A stretch of DNA of 64,000 nucleotides from Eleginops maclovinus. Its lineage: Eukaryota; Chordata; Actinopteri; Perciformes; Eleginopidae. The notes below the pieces were generated by a model. The model did not search any database. It saw only the letters and a list, made by a program, of their open reading frames with translations, and had not been told where the DNA came from. Positions 12,930 through 25,732 of the stretch are shown piece after piece. A program made the position numbers and the translations under genes. The stretch covers positions 19,360,927 to 19,424,926 of the forward strand of contig NC_086366.1 of the NCBI RefSeq assembly GCF_036324505.1, in the 5' to 3' direction. Position 1 is the stretch's first letter; each line of letters begins with the position of its first letter.

Positions 12930-15453
12930 ATGGAGCTACAGACCATGACCAATGGGAACGATGGAGCGGCATACTTTTCTGAAGAACAGGTAAGTTCATG
13001 GGCTATGCTAAAAGGGTGAGAGTTGTAGCAATTCTAATTAGAAGAGGAATAATAACATGTAAGTAGGGTAATAATAAATGTAATATAATGCAAGCTTATG
13101 ATGATATTGATAATATGAAACTAATCTTTGATAGTTTCTTCAAGATAACTAACTAATGAAACTTTTTTTATTTCTGGCTGTTCTGTGTAACATAATATCA
13201 ATATAGTTATTGCACAATCAATAGTATTTGCCTGCTCCTAGGTGTCAGCAGGCAACGGAGATGGTGCGGCCTACAGATTTTCTGCTCTACCAGAGACAGA
13301 CAGGTTGCTTTCTGCACAGGTGAGCTTGCATCAAAGTTTTCAGTACATCCCAGATATTTGAATAAGAGATAAATACATGTGGCAACTTGTTTTACTCACT
13401 TGTTTTCCGGATTTGTACAAGATAAAAAAAAAATGCCCACACCCTGTCCCCAGATGACTTATCCCATTAAAGGGAGGAAAGTGACATTTGCATGCTGTCT
13501 CTTTTTGTCAGACTACCGGTTGTAATAGGGGGACAGTGCCCCCTGACCATGCAGTGGAAGCTCAAATTAATCTGGAAAATATGGAAGAGGTATGGAGACT
13601 CTTTGTTGAAAAAAAGATGATGTAAATATGTTGTTTCTTGGGCATTTCTTCTTATACTTGGAATAAAGGAAGTGTAACGTTTCTGTTATCATGTGATAAC
13701 ACATTATTTTCCCATGCATCCCCTCGATACCAAAGAGGACAGTCCAGCTACATAAACATTCTTGCAACTCTCTTGCAAACTAGTTTTTCTATGCTTTTAA
13801 TCTCCTAAATGATGTCTCATTCAGATGATGCTCCACATGAAACGCTAGTATGAAACTTGTGCCCCTGAAAAGTGAAGCCCTATTGTGACAAATTCATTTC
13901 ATTATGCTTTTAGACAAGTGCCGTGTGCAGGGTAAAGCAAGAGCTGAATGAGGTTATCTTCTGGAGAGTCAGACTGTGGATGGCCATCATCTTCTTATTT
14001 CTCATCATCATTGCTGTGATTATCATTTCGATGCTTCTGTGCTCAGGTAAGGTTTCCTGATGGGTGTGTTGTTTATTGTGGAGTGTTAGATAATGTTACA
14101 AACTAAATAAAGAATTACGTAAACTAAGTGAAAAGTCAGGTAAAGATTTGATTTACTTAGATATGTGCCAAGGCTTTGACAGAGTCTCTGTTTTTCTTTC
14201 TTTGAACAGTGATTCATGAGGACAAGGATGACATCTTTGATCCCTCGTCGTTTAATGTTCCTCAGTATTTCAATGGGAGCTTCCAACTGCCCAATCTGGT
14301 CTTTAAAGAGGAACTTTTCAACATGTCCTCCATTGAAAGCCAAACACTCGCTGGTGAACTTCAAGAAAAGGTTTTTACCATTTATTAGCTGTTTTTCAAA
14401 TAATGTACGAAATAAAACCAGATTTACATTTATAATTCAGTATATTAAGTAACAAACAATATAAAATATGACTATAAACATTATATTGCATTAGTGTCTG
14501 TCTTAACATGACAAATAGGGAACTGATGTGAAGCCTACCATATAAATGCTTAATATATAACCATACACCAACACATATTTCATAACAAGCAACATCATTT
14601 TTTTTTCATTTAAAAATGTACATTAACAAGTTATGAACAGAAGAATATGATAAATAATATAAAATAATACAATATTTTTAAAAGGTTGTAAAGATCTATT
14701 AAGGTTTAATGCTTCCAATGCCAAAACGTTTACCTAGTGCCTTAGTTTTTTTAAACTGTTTTTAAAACCGCTGTTCACACTTTATATTACATATTTAAGT
14801 TGTATTTAGTGAGAGAACTGCATAGCCAACTTCATTCACAACTCACAATTGACCATTATTTGGATGTAAAACCTGGCACATTGTGAAACGGAAAAACAAA
14901 AACCTGTTCATAGCTGCTGTTGCTGAAACCTGCTATGTTTATCTCTTGCAGCGATATAAGAGGCAAAATAGAGCTCACAGTCTATTGAAAGTATGTCGGT
15001 ATCAGCCAAAAACATTTAGCTCTCATTGTTTGCTTCTGCTTGTGTCAACCTGCCCCACCCAGCTGGCTGACCTCTACAGATCCTCCCCTGCTCTCGGACG
15101 ATACTTCTCAGAAGCAGACATATATGCGTTCCGGTAAACACACATCACACTCAAATGTTTATGCACTGAAATGTATATACTGTCAGCTATAGAAATAGAG
15201 TAAGCTTTTTTTCATTGTAGATTTTACTGAAAAGTTGTGTGAACTTCTGTTTTACTCTCCTTACAGGAACCAGTCCGTCATCACCGACTACCAGCTGACA
15301 TTTCTCATGCCTGCAAAGCAGCAGGATCAGCTGAGAAACGTAACTCTGAGCAGGGAGATGGTATACAACGTGTTCAGACAGTTTCTATATGACCAGGAGC
15401 CGGATGAGTCAGGGTATATTTTCATCGATCCAGTTTCCCTTAAGATGTTTTAA
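12930..15453 (+). CDS. c3orf52: TPA-induced transmembrane protein homologue (TTMP)
   Basis: Orthologue of human C3orf52, a type II-like single-pass membrane protein induced by phorbol ester; its biochemical role is poorly defined. Seven exons join in phase: 12930-12989, 13242-13319, 13512-13589, 13914-14046, 14210-14370, 15063-15133 and 15267-15453, giving 255 residues. One hydrophobic helix lies at about residues 94-115, after the basic-aromatic WRVRLW. The outer region contains LADLYRSSPALGRYF, like human LTDVYSTSPSLSRYF, and YQLTFLMP, like human YDLQFGVP. It ends with IFIDPVSLKMF, like human GLDPTSLLLYE. This SEA-like ectodomain has four N-glycosylation sequons (NGS, NMS, NQS, NVT). The donor after exon 5 (AAG|gttttt) is weak but gives the right phase. 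The ATG lies about 40 bases after an ETS element. Human TTMP has about 217 residues; the difference is mainly N-terminal. Confidence 0.88.
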
Positions 15454-16340
15454 AACACTAGGAACACGTGTTGTACTTCATACAATTCTGTTGTTTCTGC
15501 TTTCACTGTCATTTAAGTGAAACAGTGAGCAAACACTTAACATCCTTCAGTAAGATGGATGCTTGTAGCACATGATTCTCATACTTGTGTGTGATTTTTC
15601 CCCATGTCTGCAGACATGTTGCACATGCTGCAGCTTTACCACAGAAACCTACATGTCCACAGTCACACACACCCCTGTAGGTCATGCTGTGTGTGAGATC
15701 TCATGGTGTGTTCTGGTGCATTAAGACTGTTCCTTTTTTCAAAATCAATCAACAGTGCCTGGAAATCTACTGTCAAACTGACTTTGAATTGATTTTTAGA
15801 TTAGCATTGTGCCTTGTTTAACTGCAAGTTTAACTGACAGAATATTGGTATAAATGTAAATGCTGTAATTATTTATTTTCATTCGTTGTCTATCACTGTG
15901 ATATCTTAAGACTGTCAGTACAAAACCTGTGTCTTTATACATGTTTTTTTTTTACATATGAATAAGTTTTTATATTTACATAGCTATATATAAGTAAAGC
16001 TGTGCATGGCTGTATAAAACTATATTTTCTATTCGAAAATAAGTGACCTGTTGTATTTCTTACGGTTTTTGTGATTGAACAGCAGAGGGAGTGCATGTCA
16101 TGACATGCAGGTGAGCTATTACTGGTTCCTTTGTATGTTTATCTTGTCTTCCTCGATTTCTCTCTCTCCGTTTGGAGGGACAATCAATTTGTCACAGCTG
16201 AAACTATGCAGTTAATCGGAAGCTCAATGTAAAAGTTATTACAGTACATTAAGTAAATGTGTGATTCTGTTAATCTTTTATTTTTTTACAATGAACTCAA
16301 AAATAAATAATAATGCCTCCATGGTGTAAACACATATTAA
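15454..16340 (+). other. c3orf52 3' UTR and flank
   Basis: Noncoding sequence after the c3orf52 stop, with a candidate polyadenylation signal AATAAA at 16302-16307. A perfect 18-bp palindrome lies at 16092-16109. No other gene is seen. Confidence 0.5.
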
Positions 16341-16352
16341 GTTGGCATTTCT

Positions 16353-16536
16353 GTTTTTTAAAGATATTTTTGGGGGGCTTTTTGCCTTTAATCAGATAGG
16401 ACAGCGGAGAGTGACAGGAAAGTGGGAGAGAGAGTCGGGCTGGGATCCGGAAAGGACCACGGGTCGGGAATCGAACCCGGGTCGCCAGCGTACGGTGCAG
16501 GTGCCCCAGCCAGTTGCGCCACGGCTGGGGCCTAAA
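16353..16536 (-). mobile_element. tRNA-derived SINE, minus strand
   Basis: Read on the minus strand, the head begins GGCCCCAGCCGTGGCGCAA. It carries an RNA polymerase III A box (TGGCGCAACTGG, 16510-16521) and B box (GGGTTCGATTCCC, 16466-16478), then a non-tRNA body and an A-rich tail. Flanking 11-bp direct repeats, TTGGCATTTCT at 16342-16352 and TTGGGATTTCT at 16537-16547, differ at one base and look like the target-site duplication. The family name is not certain. Confidence 0.88.
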
Positions 16537-16547
16537 TTGGGATTTCT

Positions 16548-18002
<1,455 letters not shown>

Positions 18003-18118
18003 ACCACCTCTCGATGATCTGTCTAACTAAAACTGGGGTCAATGAGTAGGCAGGAAATGATCTGTCGCAGACAACATTATATTTCAATCCTCCACATGCA
18101 TTATTTGTCTCCCTGTGA

Positions 18119-18141
18119 GTAATAATAATAATAATAATAAT
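18119..18141. repeat. (AAT)n short microsatellite
   Basis: About seven ATA/AAT units followed by a short TA run. Confidence 0.9.
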
Positions 18142-19683
18142 ATATATATTCAGGGTAGATTACATTACATCTGAAGTGGCTTTTGCTAATACCTCTTACT
18201 TAACATACCAGGAAAACTACTTTAATGTCTTACCAAACAACCCCCTTTTATTTAGGTGTACTGATGAGGATTAGGGGATGATCCATTTGGTCTCTTAAAA
18301 CTTTTCAGCAATTGTTCGGCTCATACTATTTGTTCCTTAACCTGATTAAGTGCTAAACTGTTTCAGATTTGAGCACTTGAGAATTGTTAAAAGTATTTAA
18401 AAATCCCTTCAAAAGGCCAAACTAACACACCAAGACCTTGATGAACACCATAGAAAATAAATGTTGCTCTGATTTAGTATAAAACACTTTTGACAAATGG
18501 AGATTTCTGCAAGAATTGTATTTTTCTTTTTGCCAAATATATCGTGAGTACTTCTGTTATGGAAACTTCTCAGTAACCCTCTCACTGTCAATATTAGTAG
18601 GAAAGCAAAAGAACAAAATGTCATTTTTCAAAAAAGGCTGGCAAAACACCCCACATAGGAGAATATTAAACATAAACAGAAATAACATCTACATTTAAAA
18701 TGTATATAGGTTTTATTACCAAACATTTCATTATTTTATTGTATTGTATCTAAAGTGTAAAGTCATTCATCCCAAGTTTAATCAATATTTATATCTCAAC
18801 AAAGAGCCATAGCGTATGTTTGCCACAGACGTTGACATGAAATGTTTCATAGAATAGATTGGTATGCAAACCGACTGCAGCATCCCTTATTGACCAACAC
18901 CCTCAGCAGTCAATTCATTACTTAGCAATATCATTATTAGAATTTCAGCATTAAATCATATCTAGAATTATTTTTGGTCCTTTAAATGTTGATGTACAAC
19001 CTAAAATTCCAAATTGAAAAACATACATATGTAATGTATGTGTTATATCTCCTAGCATGTGTGTGTTTCAAATAGGATTAGTTGGTTCCAAGAAGAATTC
19101 CCTTTGTTAATTCCCTGGGGAATCCAAGAAATGTGTGATAAACTTAGACAGTTGGCATACAGTTGTGCGTGCACATTTAGATTGGTTTTGTATGCATTAA
19201 ATATGTGCAAGCGAAAATATAAAAAATATATATATAAATAGTTATTAAAATACATGACTAAAGAGCAAACTAGAAAAAATATGAAAAATAAAATGAGTTT
19301 GTAAAAAAAATGTAACTTTGACCCTCAGCTCCATGGCAGAAGTCCTTATTAAAACCTGTGTGCTCTAAGAGTCAATAAGTCAAAAGGGCTTCCTTTGTAA
19401 TGCATAAGAGTTCTTGTTCCATCGAAAGTAGTAACCAAGCCCACTTCCCTCATATAGCATGCAATGTCTTGTGGTTCTTGGAAGACTCCTGCAGTTATCC
19501 AATTAAGAGGTTATGTCTTCTTTTGGCTGTGCCAGGACTTAAAGATTAAGGTGGTTGTAGCATGACATTTCAGCCTGACCTCAGTGTTGCCAGAGCTCTG
19601 TAGGAACTCTGTTCACTCTAGTCTCAGCCTCACCACTGGCTCTTCACAGGATTCTGAACCAAATTACATCTCTGAAGGGAATA
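18142..19683. other. Intergenic and guca1 upstream region
   Basis: AT-rich DNA with no recognisable gene. Upstream of the GCAP start there is a GGATTA (CRX-type) motif near 19075 and a TTAATT-rich stretch, consistent with but not proof of photoreceptor control. The 5' UTR probably lies within the last 100 bases. Confidence 0.4.
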
Positions 19684-21466
19684 ATGGGTGCCACATACTG
19701 CACCCTGGATGATATCCTGGAGGAGGACATGCATCATTGGTACACCAAATTCATGAAGGAGTCCCCTTCAGGACTCATAACGCTCTTTGAGCTCAAGACA
19801 ATGCTTGACATGAACGGTATGACAGAGGACGCCAGCAGCTATGTTGACCAGGTCTTCTTCACCTTTGACATGGATGGGGTAAGAAATCGCTTGAGTTTTT
19901 ATTCACTGTCCAGGGAACAATTGATTGTGTGATTCATTCAAAGTCTGGTAACAATTTTCCAACTGACAAGACAGTAGCTTGCAAATTCCTAATGCAAGTA
20001 CCATGATAAATCTAATCAGTTCTTTGGTGTTGTAGACCTGGAACTTTGAGATAATAAGAGGTTTGCTGCATTATTTTACGTTAATAATGTAGTATCAGTT
20101 GAAGTCTCTAGATCAATTGAGGTTGAACTCTAGAGTCTTTGAGTCCTGACGTCTTTCACAAAGCTTAAAATCTAAGGTCAGAAATCATAATCTGCTATAG
20201 TTTCCTCAGAAAAACATTGCTCTCCTTAGACTTTGCATAGAATGAAACATTGCTAAATTAAATAGTGTAATTTTGAAAACCTTCATTATAAAATACCTTT
20301 TGTTGTTGTTGTTTAATCAAATTGATTCATAGTCCTATTGATAACTGTACTTTTTATGTGTCCTTTTTCAGGATGGCTATATAGACTTTGTGGAATACAT
20401 CGCAGCAATTAGTTTATTACTGAAAGGAGAAATCAACCAGAAACTAAAGTGGTACTTCAAGCTCTTTGATCAAGATGGAAATGGGAAAATTGACAAGGAT
20501 GAATTAGAAACCATATTCAAGGTATGTTTTCTTCTTTCTTGTTCCGACCTTTTAGTTTTACAGATCTTAAAGACTGAGCATTTCAAAGTGTTTTGAATGG
20601 TTAAGCTTAGCCACTCTACTCTAACCAGAAGACATTGGCCATGAACCGGACATGACATCTAATCCAGGGGGCTTATTATCCAACTCCAAGTCTAAATCTG
20701 GCCCTATGTCCTCATTTATTCACTAAAGCAGTCATACTACATATTACATGTTCACTTTTTACCTAGTCCCCATTCTGTTACTGTATTAACTGTAGGTACT
20801 GAACCTTAGGTCAAGTAAAATCATAACCTATAGAGTGGATTTAGTCATAGTAGTAATTTTAGAGACCATATTAGGTGTAGAGGAACCAAAACAAATTGTA
20901 TTTGTGTGTTTAACATATCATTCAATATGAAGAGTCCTATTTAGGGTTTGCTTTCCTGAGCTGAATGAGGGAAGAAGAAGTGTTTAATTTAATTGATTAA
21001 CCTTTGCAAGTGTGTATTTAACTAACAATTAACTATAACTCCTCCAACAGGCTATTCAAGATATCACCAGAAGTTACGAGGTCCCTCCAGAGGAGATTGT
21101 AACTCTTATATATGAGAAGATTGATGTCAACGGAGAAGGTCAGAATTATAGTCAATCCATGACTAATGTAATGATTTCGTTGCCAAGAATAACACAATAG
21201 TGTTCTTTAGAAATAATGTCTCCATAACTCTAGTAGTCCTGAAATGTCCGAATATATGATTTTTTATACCCTTTTTTACACTGTTTGAAATGTGTTCATG
21301 CCATTTCCATCTTTTCTATGTGTCCTCAGGTGAGCTGACTCTGGAAGAGTTCATCAGTGGAGCCCACGATCATCCAGACATCATGGACATGCTCGCCAAG
21401 ATGATGGATCTTACCAACGTCTTGGAAATTATTCTTAACGGTCAACAGAAGAGAGCTATAAACTGA
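19684..21466 (+). CDS. guca1: Guanylate cyclase-activating protein (GCAP family)
   Basis: Neuronal calcium sensor of photoreceptors that activates membrane guanylate cyclase at low calcium and so speeds recovery after light. Exons 19684-19878, 20372-20521, 21051-21138 and 21330-21466 join in phase to 189 residues, with all sites GT/AG. Gly2 of MGATYC allows N-myristoylation. The first EF-hand (about residues 20-35, SPSG) is degenerate, as in all GCAPs. Functional calcium loops are [12 protein letters not shown] (62-73), [12 protein letters not shown] (98-109) and DVNGEGELTLEE (140-151). [13 protein letters not shown] (86-98) is a strong family signature. The C-terminal tail is short ([10 protein letters not shown]). 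Fish have several paralogues (GCAP3, 4, 5, 7). Human GUCA1C shares 3q13 with C3orf52, which favours the GUCA1C-related fish group, but the exact paralogue letter is not assigned. Confidence 0.93.
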
Positions 21467-22690
21467 ACGTGAAGTCAACAAGCTGGATTGTGTGGAAAAT
21501 TGTGATTGCGCTATTCGAAGGATTTTTGGAATGCAGCAGTGTTTAGGAAAGAATGTACTGTACATACTTGATCGGTAAAGAGCAAAGTCCCATCTCAAAT
21601 TGCATTGAACTGAAAGACTGACTGAGCAGTACCACACAGATATGATGTCATTGAGTGAGGAAAACAGCAAACCTGTCCTCTCCCCTCTGCTTGTGCTCTT
21701 ACATATCTTGAACGATGGCCCTCCAGTTTTGTTAATTTTAAAACATTTTAACAAGCTGCGTGTTTCGAAAAGTCTCTCAATGAAGGAGGACACATCTACT
21801 TTCAGGTTCCCATCGTGGCTTGTGTAGATGATGCAAAGGGTGGTGAATGAATCACTTTCATTGACTCTTGGTTTACAGAACTGTCGGGCACAAGAAGACA
21901 ACTGCCAAAACCTAAGCTAATTTTGTTACACACTTCCTTAGAGAAAAAACTCCCTATGCCAGACATAATTACACATTTGGACGATAACATCTTAACACTA
22001 TACTTTAGGTTAACATTTAAATCTCTTTCCCTGAGACTGTTTGTTCTTGTTGGTTTTGTGTTGTTGTGAAATGTGAAATGTGCATAAAACTACACTGTTG
22101 CTTGTATATGAAGTAGATGGTACCTGACTATCCATGTATTTTACTGCATGTACAAATATTTAACATGAAATGTATTGCTTTTCTATATTTGACAATTATT
22201 TTACTTTCAATGTTGCCTTTAAATCCCAAAAATGTTTTGTTGAAGACAGTTTTTTCACTCAATTAAGATACAGGTGTACACAATATCAGATTTATATAAC
22301 ATGTTAAGGCAAAAACGTTTATGATAGCGATACATTTTGAAGAAAGAAAATAATTAAAATAATAATGATTTCCTTCAAATTCCTCTTTAACTTAGTTTAG
22401 TGTTTTGTCTGTTTTTTGGCAAATGTATACCCTCATACTGTATGTACTGTATGTGGGCACTTGGGAGAGGGAGACAAAGTATAAAAAACCAAAAGCACTG
22501 GATTACACTACATGTTATAATGTGTATTATATACATGCTATTAATATTGTTTTTTCAAAACAGGTAATAAGTCTGTCTGCCCATCTATGTTGCTATGTTA
22601 ACTCAACGGTCGATATAGTAATACTACGAAGCGGCTATTATCATAAAGCAGTGTCTTTTTGTGACAATAAATGGTATTTTTTCTGTTTCT
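21467..22690 (+). other. guca1 3' UTR
   Basis: AT-rich noncoding sequence with ATTAAA near 22355 and a well-placed AATAAA at 22666-22671, followed by a T/G-rich stretch. An antisense 191-codon ORF (21326-21901) overlaps exon 4 and this UTR, and is treated as a shadow. Confidence 0.5.
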
Positions 22691-23140
22691 GGTGGTGCTT
22701 GGCTCTTCTTCTGAACTAGCTTTCCAAGGGACAAATTGTGTCAACCATTTCTCAATTTCTGTTTACTATGATCATGTTTAAGCTTAATTTTATTTTTTAT
22801 TTCAAGTTTCCATGCCTATGCAATGCTATGGACAAACATAGCCTTGAGTTCAGGAGTTCTCTAAGATGACCTACAAATGTAAACAGAACTGACCTGAGTT
22901 TAAGGCTCTTTCTTTTGCTGCAAAAAGTGACATGCCTCAGCTAACAAAATTGTAATGATTGAATACAACACAAAGTGGTCTCAGTTGTCAGGCAAGCATA
23001 ATGATCTACATTGTTAAGGTTTCAAGAAAGGTTCATTGAGGTGCATGCTGTTCAGACATTATTATGACTCTGTGGTTGTGTAAATCAAATAAGATAACAG
23101 TTTGACTCCACATAGCACCCAGCGCGCTCCTAAATGCATC
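22691..23140. other. Short intergenic gap
   Basis: No gene or named repeat was recognised between the guca1 3' end and the thrsp promoter. Confidence 0.5.
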
Positions 23141-23149
23141 GGCTGATGC

Positions 23150-23290
23150 AATTATGTAACTGCATGGATCAACCCACCTGTGCTCTTCGTATAAATTCCC
23201 CAGTTCTGCTCTCGTGTCTTTGCACTGCACACTGCTTTCTACTGTCTATCACCACAGCACAGAAACAGCCAACCACATCCAACTGGAACC
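23150..23290 (+). promoter_or_regulatory. thrsp core promoter with TATA box and D-box
   Basis: A TATA box, TATAAAT, lies at 23190-23196, about 95 bases before the thrsp ATG, which leaves a 5' UTR of some 65-70 bases. TTATGTAA at 23152-23159 matches the D-box bound by PAR bZIP and C/EBP factors. Mammalian THRSP is a hormone- and time-of-day-regulated liver gene, so a D-box 31 bases upstream of the TATA box is a reasonable functional candidate. Confidence 0.5.
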
Positions 23291-23710
23291 ATGCAGTCTG
23301 CCGAAGCCAAATTTAACAAAAACAGCCTTCTCTTGGCTCTGAGACGGTACAGCTCAGCCGTCTGTGACATGGAGCAGACCATTCTCCTACCGAGCCTGCT
23401 GCGAGACGTTCCCTCCGATGAGGTCTGGGACTGTGAAGCAGCAGAGGAGTCCTGCAAAGACCTGTATAGCAACTACCTGATGCTCAAGGCCATAAGAAAC
23501 ACAGTGGAGAGCAACCTGGTTCTCCTGGATGACCACAAGGCCAAGAACACAGCGCTCAACAAGACCCTGGAGCCTCTGTTGGTCACAGATCCTGAGGCTA
23601 TCTTCCGCTTCCACCTCAGAGGACTATTTTCTGTGATGAGCGACCTCACCAAGAAGACTAACAGTCTCACTGACAAATATATGGACATCATTGGAGTGGC
23701 AAATTATTAA
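23291..23710 (+). CDS. thrsp: Thyroid hormone responsive protein (Spot14 / MID1IP1 family)
   Basis: Small acidic regulator of lipogenesis. Family members (Spot14, MIG12/MID1IP1) control acetyl-CoA carboxylase polymerisation and fatty acid synthesis. A single uninterrupted exon encodes 139 residues. Signatures are NMEQ/DMEQT followed by LPSLLRDVP (about residues 35-45), DLYSNYLMLKAIRNTVE (middle) and the C-terminal block FHLRGLFSVMSDLTKKTN followed by LTDKYMDIIG, equivalent to human MID1IP1 [20 protein letters not shown]. The gene lies tail-to-tail with ndufc2, exactly as THRSP neighbours NDUFC2 in human, which supports thrsp over mid1ip1. The start follows a TATA box by a normal distance. Candidate poly(A) signal ATTAAA at 23936-23941. 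Confidence 0.92.
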   Translation: MQSAEAKFNKNSLLLALRRYSSAVCDMEQTILLPSLLRDVPSDEVWDCEAAEESCKDLYSNYLMLKAIRNTVESNLVLLDDHKAKNTALNKTLEPLLVTDPEAIFRFHLRGLFSVMSDLTKKTNSLTDKYMDIIGVANY

Positions 23711-24045
23711 TCATGCAAGACAAGTGAACATCAAGCTAAATATCTGGTGTTTGTAAATGTGCTGTATATGTAACAGTCATATGATGTCACACACTGTTTA
23801 CATTCAGTGACCACATAACTGAAAGGATATGGAACAAACATGCTTTGTCAATTCAACCAAATATATCTCTTCATTTGTTAACTGTAATAGCCCATTGGAA
23901 ACTATGGTGAAGATATGGAAAAAAAAGGTTGATTTATTAAATGACAGTGAAACAACAGAGCCGTGTCCAAGGATTGATTTAAGTGCAAACACTAATCATG
24001 TTTATGCTGGTGAATAATAAGAACATGTTAAACGTGGGTATTTCT

Positions 24046-24051
24046 TTTATT
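24046..24051 (-). terminator. ndufc2 polyadenylation signal
   Basis: AATAAA on the minus strand, about 117 bases beyond the ndufc2 stop codon. It lies only about 100 bases from the candidate thrsp signal, so the two 3' ends nearly meet. Confidence 0.6.
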
Positions 24052-24167
24052 ACATAATGTTTTGTACAATAATTGACAGAAAGAATTCACAAAAAGACCA
24101 CAGAAGACAGATGATAGTCTGCAAGTGTTTTCTCTCTCCCTTCCCCTTCCATATCATCAGACGCCAA

Positions 24168-25732
24168 TTAGCGAATGGGAATGAAAGGCTCGACAATCTC
24201 CGCAAAGGTCTTTTTTTCTGGTGGGATTACAGAAACAAACAAAAAACATTTAACTTCACATAGGTCACAATGTTCTTATACTTGATGTGAAGATTTATAA
24301 TTCAACCAGTGAACATCAAGCACAACAGAAAGAATGGCACAATTACACAGCTTTGGGCTTCATAACCTCATATTACCCTGTTAATAATTGTGATCTGTTA
24401 GGGGCATATAATTGTCCCAGGTGATGATAATATAAAATAATATGATAAAATGAATAAAAACATACAGATTTTGAATCAAAATATTTTTTAGAAAAGGGTA
24501 TGCAGGTGGATAAAATTGCTCTGATCAGTGTAATTGTTAAATATGAATGAACATGCATCAAAACATAAACATGAAGAGTAGTGTCTGGGATCTTCTGTCA
24601 GAGCAAAAACACTGATATTCAACTTACCCTTTGCAACAAAATCCTCTGGGTGCAGCCCAATATACTCTTTCATATCTCGATCAATTTTGGCATAATGGTA
24701 GATTTCTCTTTTTGTGACATGGTAGCCGATGTACCAACCAATTGATGACAATAGGACAAGTCGGTGAACACCTAAAAACAAAAATGGACGACAAATGAAT
24801 GATGAGTGTCATTTTAGGACATCACACAATGCATACATATACACTTTAGCATTGAAAGAACAAATACAAGCATTTATTTTACCGTTCAAATAAGACAGAA
24901 CAACTTTTTATTTTGATACTGCTACCCTGTACTTAAATTAAGTCAAATTCAAAGACATAAGAAAAAAGCCAGGCATAAGTATATCCCACCAGATTGAGTA
25001 TACATTTTGGATCTAAAAGAAGAAGAGCACCAAAGAACAGACACTGGAAATGTTGTTGAGTGAATTTATTGTTAATATTGAGTTAAGTAAGGCTCATATG
25101 ATGAATGTTTACAATTGTATTTAGCCTGCCTAAGGTTACAGAACTAAGCAATTAACTCATGTTCAGATGTCCTAATTATTTAACACTTAATTGGAGACGG
25201 GAAAAATTAAGAGGTGTGTAACCTTTAAAACATTCGGCTTTTAAAAGTGACTGCTCTGCATTGACACAACATGTTGACTCTTAAAAGTGCACCATGTCAG
25301 GTCAGGTTTTCCAAAAAATTAATTATAATAATACACTTTGTTTATATAGCACCTTTCATAGCATAGTTAAAAAGTTCTTTCACATACAAATACAGAGAGC
25401 AAGCGAATTAAACAACAGCTTCTAAAGAACACATTGAAAAACACATAGAAAATAAAACAAAAATACATAGAATAAGAATAAATTAAAAATAAAATAAGAC
25501 TCAAAATTATGATTAAATGTTGCTGTTCTTGAGAGGAAAGATCAGCTCTGTAGAGAAGCTAAAGTCTGAACGCAAGCTAACAAACATGCTAACCTGATTT
25601 CAGAGGCGGCTTGTGGTTGATGGCATTATGGAACATCGAAGCAAGTCCGCCTGTAAGCGCCAGCCACATCGAGTTCCTGTTGAAGACTGACGGGGGAGGG
25701 AGAGCCTTCGCCTCCTCCGGTAAGAACCACAT
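24168..25732 (-). CDS. ndufc2: NADH dehydrogenase 1 subunit C2 (complex I, B14.5b)
   Basis: Accessory subunit of the membrane arm of mitochondrial complex I, in the inner membrane. Three minus-strand exons, 25594-25732, 24628-24771 and 24168-24217, give 110 residues with consistent phases (1, 1) and GT/AG sites. It starts MWFLPEEAKALPPPS, like human FLPDEARSLPPP. Two hydrophobic stretches follow: about residues 25-40 (WLALTGGLASMF) and 49-66 (LVLLSSIGWYIGYHV). The second is followed by TKREIYHYAKIDRDM and GLHPEDF, like human VKREDYLYAVRDREM and KLHPEDF. It ends KKTFAEIVEPFIPIR, like human KTYGEIFEKFHPIR. It is near the human length of 119. It faces thrsp tail-to-tail and is head-to-head with rab30 some 3 kb away. 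Confidence 0.95.
25310..25520. repeat. Degenerate interspersed repeat (LINE-tail type) in ndufc2 intron 1
   Basis: The sequence AATAATACACTTTGTTTATATAGCACCTTTCATAGCA followed by AAAGTTCTTTCACATA resembles, with decay, a very common fish repeat ('tttatttatatagcacctttcata ... aaagtgcttcac'). It is followed by A-rich DNA. The family is not certain. Confidence 0.55.

Noticed and set aside
16092..16109. 18-bp palindrome TGCATGTCATGACATGCA, p53-site-like
   Set aside because: Only a partial match to the p53 consensus and built of simple self-complementary words.
21326..21901. Minus-strand ORF of 191 codons
   Set aside because: It is antisense to guca1 exon 4 and its 3' UTR. The sense strand gives an intact EF-hand protein.
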